From Mesobacterium_A hydrothermale (GTDB lineage: Bacteria; Pseudomonadota; Alphaproteobacteria; Rhodobacterales; Rhodobacteraceae), in assembly GCF_035818635.1 (NCBI RefSeq), contig NZ_JAYLLH010000032.1, forward strand, positions 1 through 40,283: 40,283 nt of DNA, given 5' to 3'. The notes under the pieces are model-generated. The model worked only from the letters and a program-made list of their open reading frames with translations, did no database searches and was not told the origin of the DNA. Position 1 is the first letter of the stretch. The number at the start of each line of letters is the position of its first letter. This document shows positions 1 to 8,084 of this stretch, piece after piece. Made by a program: the position numbers and the translations under genes.

Positions 1-98
1 CGCATGGCTTCGCTTACATTCTGGTATCGGCCCGACGCGACCAATGACTGAACCAACTGGTCTTGAGTTTCTGTTAGTACGACGTTGCGTGTGACCAT
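1..98 (-). CDS. ParD-like antitoxin, N-terminal part (cut by window edge)
   Basis: Reading the minus strand from an ATG at 98 gives about 32 residues beginning MVTRNVVLTETQDQLVQSLV and continuing into ASGRYQNVSEAMR. This is the ribbon-helix-helix N-terminus typical of ParD-family antitoxins (the VLT and SGRYxNxSE signatures). A GAGGAG ribosome binding site lies about 7 bases upstream of the ATG. ParD binds its own promoter and neutralises a ParE toxin, which would lie beyond the left edge. The gene is divergent from the resolvase. Incomplete only because the window starts here; family call is fairly secure, the partner toxin is not seen. Confidence 0.8.
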   Translation of the reverse strand, partial: MVTRNVVLTETQDQLVQSLVASGRYQNVSEAM

Positions 99-115
99 GG
101 AACAAATCTCCTCGC

Positions 116-130
116 TGGCAATATATGCCA
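116..130. promoter_or_regulatory. Operator-like inverted repeat before the ParD-like gene
   Basis: TGGCA-ATATA-TGCCA is a perfect 5-bp inverted repeat with an AT spacer, centred about 25 bases upstream of the antitoxin ATG and next to its ribosome binding site. ParD proteins autorepress by binding short palindromes in this position, so an autoregulatory operator is the natural reading. Inference from position and symmetry only. Confidence 0.45.
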
Positions 131-223
131 ATGAGAGGTTTCAGTCAATGTTCGGAGCCTTGCATCACCGATTCTAAAGGGTCGTTTAGTAGCGATACCT
201 AAAATTGCAAACGGCCCGATTTC

Positions 224-1105
224 ATGCCCCTGATAGGCTATGCGCGCGTTTCCACAGAGGATCAGACCCCCCTGCCCCAGTCTGAGGCCATGCAAGCTGC
301 GGGTTGCGTCGAGATATTCGAAGAACACGCCTCAGGTGGCAATCGTGCGCGGCCGGTGCTCGCGCGGGTGCTCGAACGTGTCCAGAGCGGCGACACGTTG
401 GTCGTCGTGCGAATCGATCGGCTCGCGCGGTCGCTGTCGCACCTTCTTGAGGTGATTGAGCGTCTGGAGGCCAAGGGGGCTTTCTTCCGCTCGCTCCAAG
501 ACCCGATCGACACATCCTCACCACAGGGCAAGTTCACGCTGCAGGTTCTGGGCGCCGCGGCCGAGTTCGAACGCGCTCTGATCCGCGAACGCACCAAGGC
601 CGGGCTTGCTTCTGCGCGGGCCAAAGGGCGCGTTGGTGGCAATCCTGGACTGCGCGCCAAAGACCCCGCCGCACTGCGCAAGGTGCGGCTGGCGCGACAG
701 GACGGCTACATGGAGCGCCTCAACGAGACCGCGCAGGATTGGGTGCCCCATGTGCGCCGCTTGCGCCCCGATATGGCCTGGGAAGACCTGCTGCGGATCA
801 TCAATGGCCCCCTGCCCCCAGATCGCCATTGGACACAAAGCCGACTGCTCCGCGCTGTGAAGGCATATGTGCGCGACGGGTTCCTTCCTGCCGAGGTGCT
901 TGGCCGCGCCGGACGCCGCGAAACCGATGACCGCCTGCCGGCCATCGTGGCGGCCATCAAAGGGTCGGACCCGGATATCACGCTACAAGCGATCTGCGAC
1001 CGGTTGGAAGCCATGCGTGAGCGCACCCCTCGAGGCCGCACTGGCTGGCAGCCGTCTTCGGTCAAAATGCTGCTTGAGCGTGCGGAAAAGTTGGGGCTCC
1101 TCTGA
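224..1105 (+). CDS. Serine recombinase, resolvase/invertase family
   Basis: 293 aa. The N-terminal catalytic domain opens IGYARVSTEDQ, with the nucleophile Ser10 and Arg8. It continues with VVRIDRLARSLSHL (the second catalytic arginine block, about residues 62-75) and the E-helix segment AEFERALIRERTKAGLASAR (about 112-131). The usual short HTH tail of about 45 residues is replaced by a longer C-terminal region (about 150-293) with no motif I recognise. Resolvases beside repABC usually resolve plasmid multimers by recombination at a res site, and this one is transcribed toward repA, which fits. A DNA invertase or transposon resolvase is also possible. Start chosen at the ATG just before the conserved GYARVST motif. 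Confidence 0.88.
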   Translation: MPLIGYARVSTEDQTPLPQSEAMQAAGCVEIFEEHASGGNRARPVLARVLERVQSGDTLVVVRIDRLARSLSHLLEVIERLEAKGAFFRSLQDPIDTSSPQGKFTLQVLGAAAEFERALIRERTKAGLASARAKGRVGGNPGLRAKDPAALRKVRLARQDGYMERLNETAQDWVPHVRRLRPDMAWEDLLRIINGPLPPDRHWTQSRLLRAVKAYVRDGFLPAEVLGRAGRRETDDRLPAIVAAIKGSDPDITLQAICDRLEAMRERTPRGRTGWQPSSVKMLLERAEKLGLL

Positions 1106-1155
1106 ACACGACACTTGTGTTGGCCTAACGGATTGCCACTAAATCTAGAAAGTGC

Positions 1156-1184
1156 TTGCACGAATCTGGCTGCTCGGGCAATAG
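1156..1184 (+). promoter_or_regulatory. Candidate repA promoter
   Basis: TTGCAC (1156-1161) and CAATAG (1179-1184) are separated by 17 bases in the gap before repA. The -35-like box is half of a small GTGC-TT-GCAC palindrome, which could be a RepA operator since RepA autorepresses repABC operons. The -10 match is weak, so this is a tentative call. Confidence 0.3.
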
Positions 1185-1239
1185 TCTCGAAAAATAACGC
1201 GCGGTCACATAAAAAACGCGCCCACGGATCGGGGCAAAC

Positions 1240-2433
1240 ATGAGCGAAGCAGAACAGGATCTAGATATCGCCATCGGGCACTACGCGGAACTTCTCGCGT
1301 CGAACCTGCATGCTCAGCGCGCTGCACACTTCCCACCAGATGCAAAGAAGGTGATGCGCACTTTGACCAGCGGCGAAGCTGCTGAGCTCATTGGCGTCGA
1401 CCATACCTATCTTCGGAAGCTTCATCGAGAAGGAAAGATCGTTGACGTCGAGACGACGGCTGGAAGTCATCGCCGCTATACGCTCGACGATATCTGGGAG
1501 ATCCGGCAGACGCTTGAAGGAAACGCAAAAAAGTCTGGAACTTACGTGCCTGGACGTCGCGACGGTGACGAGCTTCAAGTCATTTCAGTGGTGAACTTCA
1601 AGGGCGGGTCCGGCAAAACGACGACGTCTGCTCACCTCGCTCAGCGCTTGGCGCTCAAGGGGTACAGGGTTCTTGCGATCGATCTCGACCCCCAAGCATC
1701 ACTTTCGGCTCTTCACGGAATCCAGCCAGAACTCGACCTCATGGAGGGCGGAACCCTCTATGATGCCGTTCGCTATGACGATCCGGTTCCGATCGCCGAA
1801 GTGATCCGCAAGACCTACATCCGTGGCCTTGATCTTATCCCGGGCAACCTTGAACTCATGGAGTTCGAGCACGAGACGCCTGCTGCGATCCAGCGAGGCG
1901 GAGCGAAGGCGTTCTTCGCGAGAGTTCATGACGCACTCGATAGTGTTGAAGCGAACTACGACGTTGTTGTGATCGACTGCCCGCCGCAGCTTGGTTTCTT
2001 GACGATGTCAGCACTTTCCGCGTCCTCTGGTGTGCTCGTGACGGTTCACCCGCAGATGCTTGACCTTATGTCGATGTCCCAATTCCTGCGAATGACTGCG
2101 GATCTCCTTGGAGTAATCAGGGATGCAGGCGCAAATCTGCGCTTCGATTGGCTTCGCTTCTTGCCAACGCGATACAAAGTCGGCGACGCACCACAGACCG
2201 AAGTCATCGCCTTCATTCGCGGGCTCTTTGGGAGGTCGGTCCTGACCAATCACATGGTTGAGTCGACCGCAATTTCTGATGCCGGCTTGACCAAGCAAAC
2301 GCTATACGAAGCTGACAAGAAGGACTTCACGCGTCAGACGTTTGATCGTGCGATCGAGTCTATGAACGCAGTGAACGATGAGATCGCTAAAATCATCCAG
2401 AACACATGGGGGCGGAATGGCAAGAAAGCCTAA
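1240..2433 (+). CDS. repA: Plasmid partition ATPase RepA (ParA family)
   Basis: 397 aa, standard length for RepA of repABC replicons. The N-terminal region (about residues 45-95) has a MerR-like helix-turn-helix (SGEAAELIGVDHTYLRKLHR), used for autoregulation. The deviant Walker A box FKGGSGKTTTSAHLAQ is near residue 118, followed by LAIDLDPQASLS (Walker A') and VVIDCPPQLG (Walker B). RepA is the motor that moves RepB-parS complexes and, with RepB, represses the operon. The stop codon lies inside repB (17-base overlap), so the two are translationally coupled. Start ATG is preceded by a weak GGGGCAAAC ribosome binding site; no better in-frame start fits the family N-terminus. Confidence 0.96.
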   Translation: MSEAEQDLDIAIGHYAELLASNLHAQRAAHFPPDAKKVMRTLTSGEAAELIGVDHTYLRKLHREGKIVDVETTAGSHRRYTLDDIWEIRQTLEGNAKKSGTYVPGRRDGDELQVISVVNFKGGSGKTTTSAHLAQRLALKGYRVLAIDLDPQASLSALHGIQPELDLMEGGTLYDAVRYDDPVPIAEVIRKTYIRGLDLIPGNLELMEFEHETPAAIQRGGAKAFFARVHDALDSVEANYDVVVIDCPPQLGFLTMSALSASSGVLVTVHPQMLDLMSMSQFLRMTADLLGVIRDAGANLRFDWLRFLPTRYKVGDAPQTEVIAFIRGLFGRSVLTNHMVESTAISDAGLTKQTLYEADKKDFTRQTFDRAIESMNAVNDEIAKIIQNTWGRNGKKA

Positions 2434-3346
2434 ACTTGGCCTGCCGCTGCAGACCCTTCGCAACGCTCCTGACGCTCTTGAAGGGCGCCGACTGCGTGGC
2501 GGTGTTTTTGAGATCGATCCGGCGCAGATTGTTACCGAAGGACGGTTGGATGACAGGCTTCAGATTGAAGTTGAGGGCCTGAAGAACTCTATTTCCAAGA
2601 ACGGTCAGCGTGTGCCTGTCTTGGTCCGCCCACTGGAAGGCGATCGCTACAACCTGATCTATGGCCGCAGACGCTTGGAAGCATGTCGCGAACTCGGTAT
2701 CAAAGTTCGAGCCATCGTCACAGAGGTTGAGGGTGATCAAGCGCTTCGAGATCAGCTTCTCGAGAACCAAGAGCGTCGTGATCTGAGCTTTATTGAACGT
2801 GCGCTTGTAGCGACGGCCCTTCTGGACGGCGACCATTTGGAAGGGGCTGAGCGCACCAATCGTGGTGTCGCCGAAGTCCTTAGCCTCCACGAAGCTGGGG
2901 TTTCACAGCTCTTGAGTGTCGTTCGGACGGTCGGCGAGGATCTCATCCAGGCAATTGGTGCAGCTCCTGGGATTGGTCGCCCGAGATGGGAAGAGCTCAA
3001 AAAGGCTTTGGGTGCCTACGACGGTAATCGGGACCAACTGCTAGCCATAGCTCATGCAGCCAAGTCCGGAAGTTCCGGCTCGGTCGATGAGGTTTCTGAG
3101 CGTGCGTTTCTCGCAGTTCTGGCAGCTGCGAAGAGCGCAGAAAAGAAAGCAAGCCCGTCTAGAAAGGGTGTGCCTGCTTTGGCGATCCCCGGTGTTGGAG
3201 CTGCGACGGTCAAGACCAGCCGCCAAGGCAAGCAGCTCAAACTTGATCTAACTACGGATGAACCTGATTTTATCAGCTGGTTGGAGGGCAACGCCCCAAA
3301 GCTGATTACCGAGCTTCATGAGCGCTGGAAGCGTTCAGGAGACTGA
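2417..3346 (+). CDS. repB: Plasmid partition protein RepB (ParB family)
   Basis: 309 aa from the ATG giving MARKPKLGLP; a longer in-frame start at 2378 lies deeper inside repA and lacks a ribosome binding site, while GGGGGCGG precedes 2417. The ParB N-terminal domain (about residues 30-130) shows LKNSISKNGQRVPVLVRP, YNLIYGRRRLEACRELG (the GxRR CTP/DNA contact box) and LLENQERRDLSFIERA. A central HTH follows at about 145-165 (VAEVLSLHEAGVSQLLSVV) and a RepB C-terminal domain. RepB binds parS sites and, with RepA, segregates the plasmid and represses repABC. Overlap with repA implies co-translation. Confidence 0.95.
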   Translation: MARKPKLGLPLQTLRNAPDALEGRRLRGGVFEIDPAQIVTEGRLDDRLQIEVEGLKNSISKNGQRVPVLVRPLEGDRYNLIYGRRRLEACRELGIKVRAIVTEVEGDQALRDQLLENQERRDLSFIERALVATALLDGDHLEGAERTNRGVAEVLSLHEAGVSQLLSVVRTVGEDLIQAIGAAPGIGRPRWEELKKALGAYDGNRDQLLAIAHAAKSGSSGSVDEVSERAFLAVLAAAKSAEKKASPSRKGVPALAIPGVGAATVKTSRQGKQLKLDLTTDEPDFISWLEGNAPKLITELHERWKRSGD

Positions 3347-3384
3347 GGAAGAGCAACCAACAAGAAGGAGGCACGATACAGGCA

Positions 3385-3474
3385 AAAAGAAAAAGGCCCC
3401 GAGAAGCTAGCTTCACGAGACCTTTGTAAGGTTTCGCACCGGGATCAGCCCGCTACAAAATCTCAGTTTTCGCA
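3385..3474 (-). ncRNA. Candidate antisense ctRNA (incompatibility RNA) of repABC
   Basis: repABC replicons carry a small antisense RNA between repB and repC that inhibits repC expression. Here the minus strand has a -35-like CTTGCG (complement of 3505-3510) and -10-like TACATT (complement of 3481-3486), 18 bases apart. These predict a start near 3474. About 80-90 bases later comes a strong hairpin (3392-3425, 13 of 16 pairs, loop of 2) followed on the minus strand by TTTTTCTTTTT, a textbook intrinsic terminator. Location, size and terminator all fit; the promoter is modest and transcription is inferred. Confidence 0.6.
3392..3425 (-). terminator. Intrinsic terminator hairpin between repB and repC
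   Basis: The arms AAAGGCCCCGAGAAGC (3392-3407) and GCTTCACGAGACCTTT (3410-3425) pair at 13 of 16 positions around a TA loop. The U-rich tract lies on the minus strand (complement of 3381-3394), so it terminates the antisense RNA. On the plus strand the same stem could take part in the repC leader switch described for this replicon family. Confidence 0.65.
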
Positions 3475-3559
3475 CTTCTGAATGTAGCGTTCTGGCCCCT
3501 ACCCCGCAAGCGCAAAGCGATTCGCGGGCCCTAGAATTTTTGTCTTCGTGGACATTTTC

Positions 3560-4771
3560 ATGGAGTACACACCAATCTCGCCGTTTATGCGGCCGATTTC
3601 GCTCGCCCATTTGCGCGTCATTGAGCGACCCGAGGCATCTGTTCCAGCCAGACCCGTTAACAAGTGGGAACTCCTGCGCGAGCTCTCCAAGGCGCAAGCG
3701 GCCTTTGGGGTCTCGGAACGTGATCTGACGGTTTTGCAGGGGCTCCTCAGCTTCTTTCCGGACGATGCGCTCGGCGGGAACGCCGAGATGGTCGTCTTCC
3801 CTTCGAACAAGGCGATCTGTGAGCGCCTGAATGGTATGCCCTGCTCCACGATGCGTCGTCACCTCGCGCGTCTTGTCGAGGCTGGCTTGCTCCAGCGGCG
3901 CGATAGCCCCAATGGGAAGCGCTACGTCCGTAAGCACGGCGAAGACCGCGTTGCCTTTGGCTTCGATCTTTCCCCGCTCTACTGTCAGTCCGAGGAGATA
4001 GCACGGGCCGCAGAGGCCGTACGTGAGGCTGAGGAGCGCGTCAGGCGCCTGAGAGAGGTCGTAAGCCTCATGCGCCGCGATCTCGCGGCCCTCGCCGAGT
4101 TCGGAGACGAGATGCAGCCAGGCCTAGGCTTCTGGGATCAGCTTCGCGACAGGGCTGCCCTCACAGCCCGCGCGCTTCGTCGCAAGCTTTCAGTTGAGGA
4201 CCTCGCGGCCTATCGAGCCGACCTTGAAGCTCTCCTCGACCAGGCACGCAACATCATTGATGGCCCTGAAACAGAAGAAATGAACACCAATGATGCCCAT
4301 TCTGAGCGTCACCATCATAATTCAAATAAAGAATCTATAGATATTGAACCTGCTTTAGAAGAAAGCGGGGCGGCGGCGGGTGTGCCAGATGTGGATACGA
4401 ATGAGCCGGTGGCTGACGTTGATGAACAGGACACAAGACACCTGCCAAAGATCCCGCTGCACCTAGTGATCGCGGCATGTCCCTCGCTCAAGACCTTCAA
4501 CCAAGGTGAGATCCGGCATTGGCATCAGCTCTTCGATGCGGCGTGCCATGTGCGGCCAGCCATGGGCATCAGTGCGTCTGCATGGGAAGAAGCACAGCGG
4601 TTCATGGGTCCGGAGCAAGCGTCGATCGTCGTTGCTGCCATGCTGGAACGCTTCGCCGACATAAGATCGCCTGGTGGATACTTGCGAGCTCTGACTGCCA
4701 AAGCTGCGGCAGGCGAGTTTTTCTGTGGCCCAATGGTCATGGCATTGATTGGCCGGCGGAACGCGGCTTAA
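3560..4771 (+). CDS. repC: Replication initiator RepC
   Basis: 403 aa from the ATG at 3560; a GTG at 3548 would add four residues. The family N-terminus (TTPF-R-IxLA type) matches EYTPISPFMRPISLAHL, which supports 3560. About residues 55-120 form the winged-helix DNA-binding region (NKAICERLNGMPCSTMRRHLARLVEAGLLQRR). RepC initiates replication at an origin inside its own gene and is normally limited by the upstream antisense RNA. An acidic, poorly conserved linker (about 235-300) coincides with an AT-rich DNA patch. The stop codon sits within the first parS-like palindrome. Confidence 0.95.
   Translation: MEYTPISPFMRPISLAHLRVIERPEASVPARPVNKWELLRELSKAQAAFGVSERDLTVLQGLLSFFPDDALGGNAEMVVFPSNKAICERLNGMPCSTMRRHLARLVEAGLLQRRDSPNGKRYVRKHGEDRVAFGFDLSPLYCQSEEIARAAEAVREAEERVRRLREVVSLMRRDLAALAEFGDEMQPGLGFWDQLRDRAALTARALRRKLSVEDLAAYRADLEALLDQARNIIDGPETEEMNTNDAHSERHHHNSNKESIDIEPALEESGAAAGVPDVDTNEPVADVDEQDTRHLPKIPLHLVIAACPSLKTFNQGEIRHWHQLFDAACHVRPAMGISASAWEEAQRFMGPEQASIVVAAMLERFADIRSPGGYLRALTAKAAAGEFFCGPMVMALIGRRNAA
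4308..4370 (+). other. AT-rich patch inside repC, candidate oriV
   Basis: Within otherwise GC-rich repC, this stretch (around ATTCAAATAAAGAATCTATA) is strongly AT-rich and encodes the low-conservation acidic linker. In repABC plasmids the origin has been mapped to an AT-rich segment in the central or 3' part of repC, so this is the most likely DNA-unwinding region. Position and composition are seen; origin function is inferred. Confidence 0.5.
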
Positions 4772-4781
4772 CAGCTGTTAA
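4768..4781. promoter_or_regulatory. parS-like palindrome 1, overlapping the repC stop
   Basis: TTAACAGCTGTTAA is a perfect 14-bp palindrome with a central GC, fitting the general repABC centromere layout of two TT/AA-ended half sites around GC. It includes the repC stop codon. An identical copy lies 46 bases downstream. Pairing with RepB is inferred. Confidence 0.65.
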
Positions 4782-4813
4782 ACTCCGATCTCGTGCGGCT
4801 GGCATGGCATAAC

Positions 4814-4827
4814 TTAACAGCTGTTAA
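4814..4827. promoter_or_regulatory. parS-like palindrome 2
   Basis: Second exact copy of TTAACAGCTGTTAA. Here the flanking bases extend the symmetry to 16 bp (C...G). Two clustered identical palindromes just after repC are typical of the parS cluster used by RepB in this plasmid family. No further copies were seen in the window. Confidence 0.65.
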
Positions 4828-5982
4828 GTAGGCTCTCGGCACACAAACGGTGTTCGAGAGAGAAAAGTTAGGGGGTTGAGGTGTGGCGGTATTTGAGATC
4901 GTGAAAGTGGCTTTCGCCTTCGTCGCGGCGAAGATCTGATGACGAGGGCATCCCGATCATCATGGTAAAACCTCAGCTGGTGACCATCGCTGCTAGTAGC
5001 GCAAAGGCGGCTAGTGAAGAACATACAGAGCGTTGCGCTGTAGCCAACCTAGCAGTTGCGGGCCTCCGCGGCCCCTGCCCTTTTCGATGTCTGAGATCTG
5101 ATGATGAATACCCTCAACAATTGGTTCTACGCTATCCGGCGCCTGCTGACGGCGATTTGGGTCCTGGCCTCGGATATTCCCTTGGCCTTCATCGGTGCTA
5201 ATGCCTGAGAGGTAGGTTGTGGATGTCTGTTGCATGATATCGTGGCTACGGGCCGTAGAGCACAAGGAGCAGACGATCGATTGTTGCCAAAACCGTTTGA
5301 CCAAGGGCTCGATCCTCGAATTCCCGCACGCGGGGAGCCGGTAACTTCTCAGTCACTTCGACAATGGCGACATGGCCAGCGAGGCAATCGGTTCCTCAAG
5401 CGCAGCAGCTGGTTGCCAGCGGTCCCGCGTTCCACTGATTTGGTCGTAGTGGACGGCGAGGATATCACAGAACAGCGGGTGCAACTTAATCTCTTGATTT
5501 CATGACACCCGAACTCTCCAAAAGAGTGCTTTGATGTTGGATGCGGAATGATCCGATCCATCCGGTGGATGAAAAAGATTTAATAACAATGGGTTATTGT
5601 GTTTTAGTGTTCGCAATGAAAAATTATGTCCATAACAGCCATCATTGACATGGTTTCCCTTTCCAGGGTGCCGATCCGCTACATCGGCGGGAAGCCAAAG
5701 CATCAGAACGCTTTATGAAGAAGTTGGCAGTTGCGGGCCGATTGAGCGGTTGGGGCAATCTCGTGAAGAAGGAGCGGCCACAGGTCTAGCCGATGGGCCC
5801 TGTGGAAGTTCTGATCCCGTCGTACCAGTACAGTTCGGTGGCGGTTGGGTGTTTCATGGGTTTGGTCCACGAAAAGTAAAAGTGTTCTTCGGGTTTTGTG
5901 ACTGTCAGATGAGGGCCTTTGGGGTCCCTCAGATGGGTCCGGGCCAGGTTCCGGTCTGCCGTTCCTGATGAAGGGCATTCCC
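4828..5982. other. Gene-poor region after repC
   Basis: About 1.15 kb with no convincing gene. Open frames on both strands are short and show no family signature. It contains a lower-GC patch at 5567-5640 with a small hairpin (AATAAC-AATGG-GTTATT, 5582-5598), and a tiny hydrophobic ORF at 5101-5208 listed separately. It could hold decayed genes or transcriptional signals for the next gene; nothing is recognised. Confidence 0.5.
5101..5208 (+). CDS. Possible 35-aa hydrophobic small protein
   Basis: Reads MMNTLNNWFYAIRRLLTAIW and continues with VLASDIPLAFIGANA before TGA. A central hydrophobic segment after basic residues resembles a single membrane helix of the type seen in small membrane peptides or type I toxins. 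The ribosome binding site is poor (only GAG near the start) and no homologue is recognised, so this may be chance. Listed because it is the only protein-like reading in a long gap. Confidence 0.2.
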   Translation: MMNTLNNWFYAIRRLLTAIWVLASDIPLAFIGANA

Positions 5983-6453
5983 ATGCAAACAGGTGTCTTG
6001 CGCGTGCTCCGCGCAACCGCAGCCTCTTGGTGGCGGCATAGAGAGCTGCGCCGAACTGGCCAGACGGCGCTGGCACAACGGCTCGAACGCCAGACCGTCC
6101 TGCGTGATCTCGACTATCTCAGGCACGCCGCGTCATTGCCAAACGCGCATGTAATCTGCGGGGAGGGCGGCACATTCCTCCATCTCGGTTGGACGACCGT
6201 GTCGACCCTCGCGTCGATCGAGCGCTTTCCCTTGGCCGCTCTTGCGGTCGCACGAGGGACCCCGTTCATCGATATCCGACCCGTCACCGATGTCATCGCC
6301 TTCGCGAACCTGCCGCGGGTGGCGCGGGACGGATCCGGCGACCCTGACCTTTCAGGTGTCGGCAGGCCCGTCTCGCTGACCACCTACATCGACATGGTCG
6401 AAAAGCTCGGCGCCAAGATCGCCAACGATCCTCGGCCCCGTCGGACAACCTGA
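5983..6453 (+). CDS. Conserved-looking hypothetical protein, function unknown
   Basis: 156 aa from the ATG at 5983, which has GAAGGGC 7 bases upstream; an ATG at 5968 has no ribosome binding site. The N-terminus is basic and amphipathic (VLRVLRATAASWWRHRELRR, TALAQRLERQ). The C-terminal half is mixed alpha/beta without a known motif. It lies 39 bases upstream of the ArdC-like gene in the same direction, so the two are probably co-expressed and it may have a role in plasmid establishment. No family recognised. Confidence 0.6.
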   Translation: MQTGVLRVLRATAASWWRHRELRRTGQTALAQRLERQTVLRDLDYLRHAASLPNAHVICGEGGTFLHLGWTTVSTLASIERFPLAALAVARGTPFIDIRPVTDVIAFANLPRVARDGSGDPDLSGVGRPVSLTTYIDMVEKLGAKIANDPRPRRTT

Positions 6454-6492
6454 TCCCCAAATTTCTCACCAACACACGAAAGGATGCCAGTT

Positions 6493-7431
6493 ATGGCCCG
6501 ATCCCGTACGCCTAAATTCGATGCCTCAGAGGTCATCACGAACGAAATCATCCGCATCATCGAGCGTGGCGTTCTGCCGTGGCGCAAGCCCTGGACCGCA
6601 GGCGGCAGCTCTCGTCCCCTTCGCGTGGGCGGTGAACCCTACCAGGGCGTGAACAACTTCCTGCTAACCATGCGGACGGTGATGGCGGGCCATAGCTCGC
6701 CCTTCTGGATGACCATTCCGCAGGCGAATGCCCTGGGCGCGAAGGTGCGCAAGGGCGAGAAGTCCTCCGTCGTGGTGTATTATGGCCAAAGTCGGAAAGA
6801 CGCGGGTGGCGAGGACGAGCGCAGCGACGGCGAAGATCACTTCGAGGAAGCCCGGATCTTCCGCTTCCAGAAATCCTACCGAGTGTTCAATGCCGGTCAG
6901 ATCGATGGCCTGCCCGACAGCTTCTACCCTGACCCGGAGCCCGCGCCCGAGCATCCGCCGTCCGAGCCCATCCCGCACATGCAGACGTTTTTCGATGCCA
7001 TCGACATCACGACCGTCTTCACGGGGACGGAAGCGTACTATTTGCCCCCCGTGGACAAGGTTTACATGCCATCCATCACGCGGTTCCAGGACCCTCGCAA
7101 TTTCTACGGGGTCTGGGCCCATGAGCTGGCTCATGCCACGAAAGCCCCGCATCGACTGAACCGTGATTTCGGGTTCTCGAAGTTTGGTAATTCGTCCTAT
7201 GCGCGCGAGGAGATCGTCGCGGAATTGACCTCGGTGTTCCTGGGTCAGACGCTCGGCTTCACGGCGCATACGCTCGAGATGAATGCGGCCTACCTCCACA
7301 ACTGGTTGCGCGTTCTTCGGTCGGACAAGGGTGCGATTTTCAAGCACGCCGCGGATGCGCAGCGCGCCTGCGACTATCTGATCGCTAGGTCAGAGACAGG
7401 CAGGGCAGGGCGCAGCGCCGAGGCGGCTTAA
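6493..7431 (+). CDS. ArdC-like antirestriction protein (ssDNA-binding + zincin)
   Basis: 312 aa. The N-terminal ArdC domain (about residues 8-125) has ITNEIIRIIERGVLPWRKPW and QGVNNFLL, the ssDNA-binding domain found on conjugative plasmids. The C-terminal zincin-like metallopeptidase domain carries VWAHELAHATKAPHR (HExxH-type zinc site, about residue 212) with a downstream EEIVAELTSVFLG glutamate helix. ArdC proteins enter recipients with plasmid DNA and protect it from type I restriction. Start 6493 is chosen over 6484 because AAAGGA is spaced 8 bases from it and abuts the other. First gene of the anti-defence block. Confidence 0.88.
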   Translation: MARSRTPKFDASEVITNEIIRIIERGVLPWRKPWTAGGSSRPLRVGGEPYQGVNNFLLTMRTVMAGHSSPFWMTIPQANALGAKVRKGEKSSVVVYYGQSRKDAGGEDERSDGEDHFEEARIFRFQKSYRVFNAGQIDGLPDSFYPDPEPAPEHPPSEPIPHMQTFFDAIDITTVFTGTEAYYLPPVDKVYMPSITRFQDPRNFYGVWAHELAHATKAPHRLNRDFGFSKFGNSSYAREEIVAELTSVFLGQTLGFTAHTLEMNAAYLHNWLRVLRSDKGAIFKHAADAQRACDYLIARSETGRAGRSAEAA

Positions 7432-7532
7432 CAGACCTATTGCGGCAAAGCTGAACATGGCAACTGTAAGCCCGATACTTACCAAGATGCCGCACAATGG
7501 CGAAGGTCTGCTATATGCACTTGATCGTTTAC

Positions 7533-8084
7533 CTACAAGAACCGTCGGACCGTAGCCCTGTAGTCCTCGAATGCGGAACCGTATTGTTTTTTGAGCCATG
7601 GTTCCTCGGCAAAAGGCGCGGCGATTAGGACGGCTATTCCGGCAAAACTGATCAGAGCTGCTCCGGGCGACGCACAAAGCACGGTCCATCCGACAATCAT
7701 TGCGATATCCGCCACGTACTGTGGATTCCGGGAGTAGCGGTAAATACCGCTTGTTCGAAGCGTTCCTTTTGCACCGCCAGTCTGGGCAAAACCAAACTTT
7801 GCAGCTTCTGACCATACGACCACGTTCCCGGCAACGATCAGGGGCAAGCCCACGCCAAACCGCAGCCAAGTCGGGATTGGCAGGCTTCCCCATTCAATCA
7901 CTCCGAGGGCGATCAGTATCCCAAAGAGGGTGAATGTCGGAACCCAAACCAGAATAGGAGTGGTCATGGTATATCGCTTTGGCGGCCAAAGGCGGCGTTC
8001 AGGATATGCGATGGACCAAAGCATCGCGGCAAACGTAGCTGACGCGATCATCAGCCCGGTGAAGACTAACACAGTCGGCATCAT
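7533..8084 (-). CDS. Integral-membrane methyltransferase (ICMT / phospholipid methyltransferase-like)
   Basis: 183 aa with about four to five membrane segments. The C-terminal half holds the family signature GIYRYSRNPQYVADI (about residue 113), followed near the C-terminus by APFAEEPWLKKQYGSAFEDY. Together these mark the S-adenosylmethionine site of isoprenylcysteine carboxyl methyltransferase-like and phospholipid N-methyltransferase proteins. The substrate is unknown. Its ATG overlaps the stop of the CDF transporter gene by 4 bases, so the two form an operon under the MerR-type promoter; such pairs are common in metal-response units. It is convergent with ardC. Confidence 0.82.
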   Translation of the reverse strand: MMPTVLVFTGLMIASATFAAMLWSIAYPERRLWPPKRYTMTTPILVWVPTFTLFGILIALGVIEWGSLPIPTWLRFGVGLPLIVAGNVVVWSEAAKFGFAQTGGAKGTLRTSGIYRYSRNPQYVADIAMIVGWTVLCASPGAALISFAGIAVLIAAPFAEEPWLKKQYGSAFEDYRATVRRFL

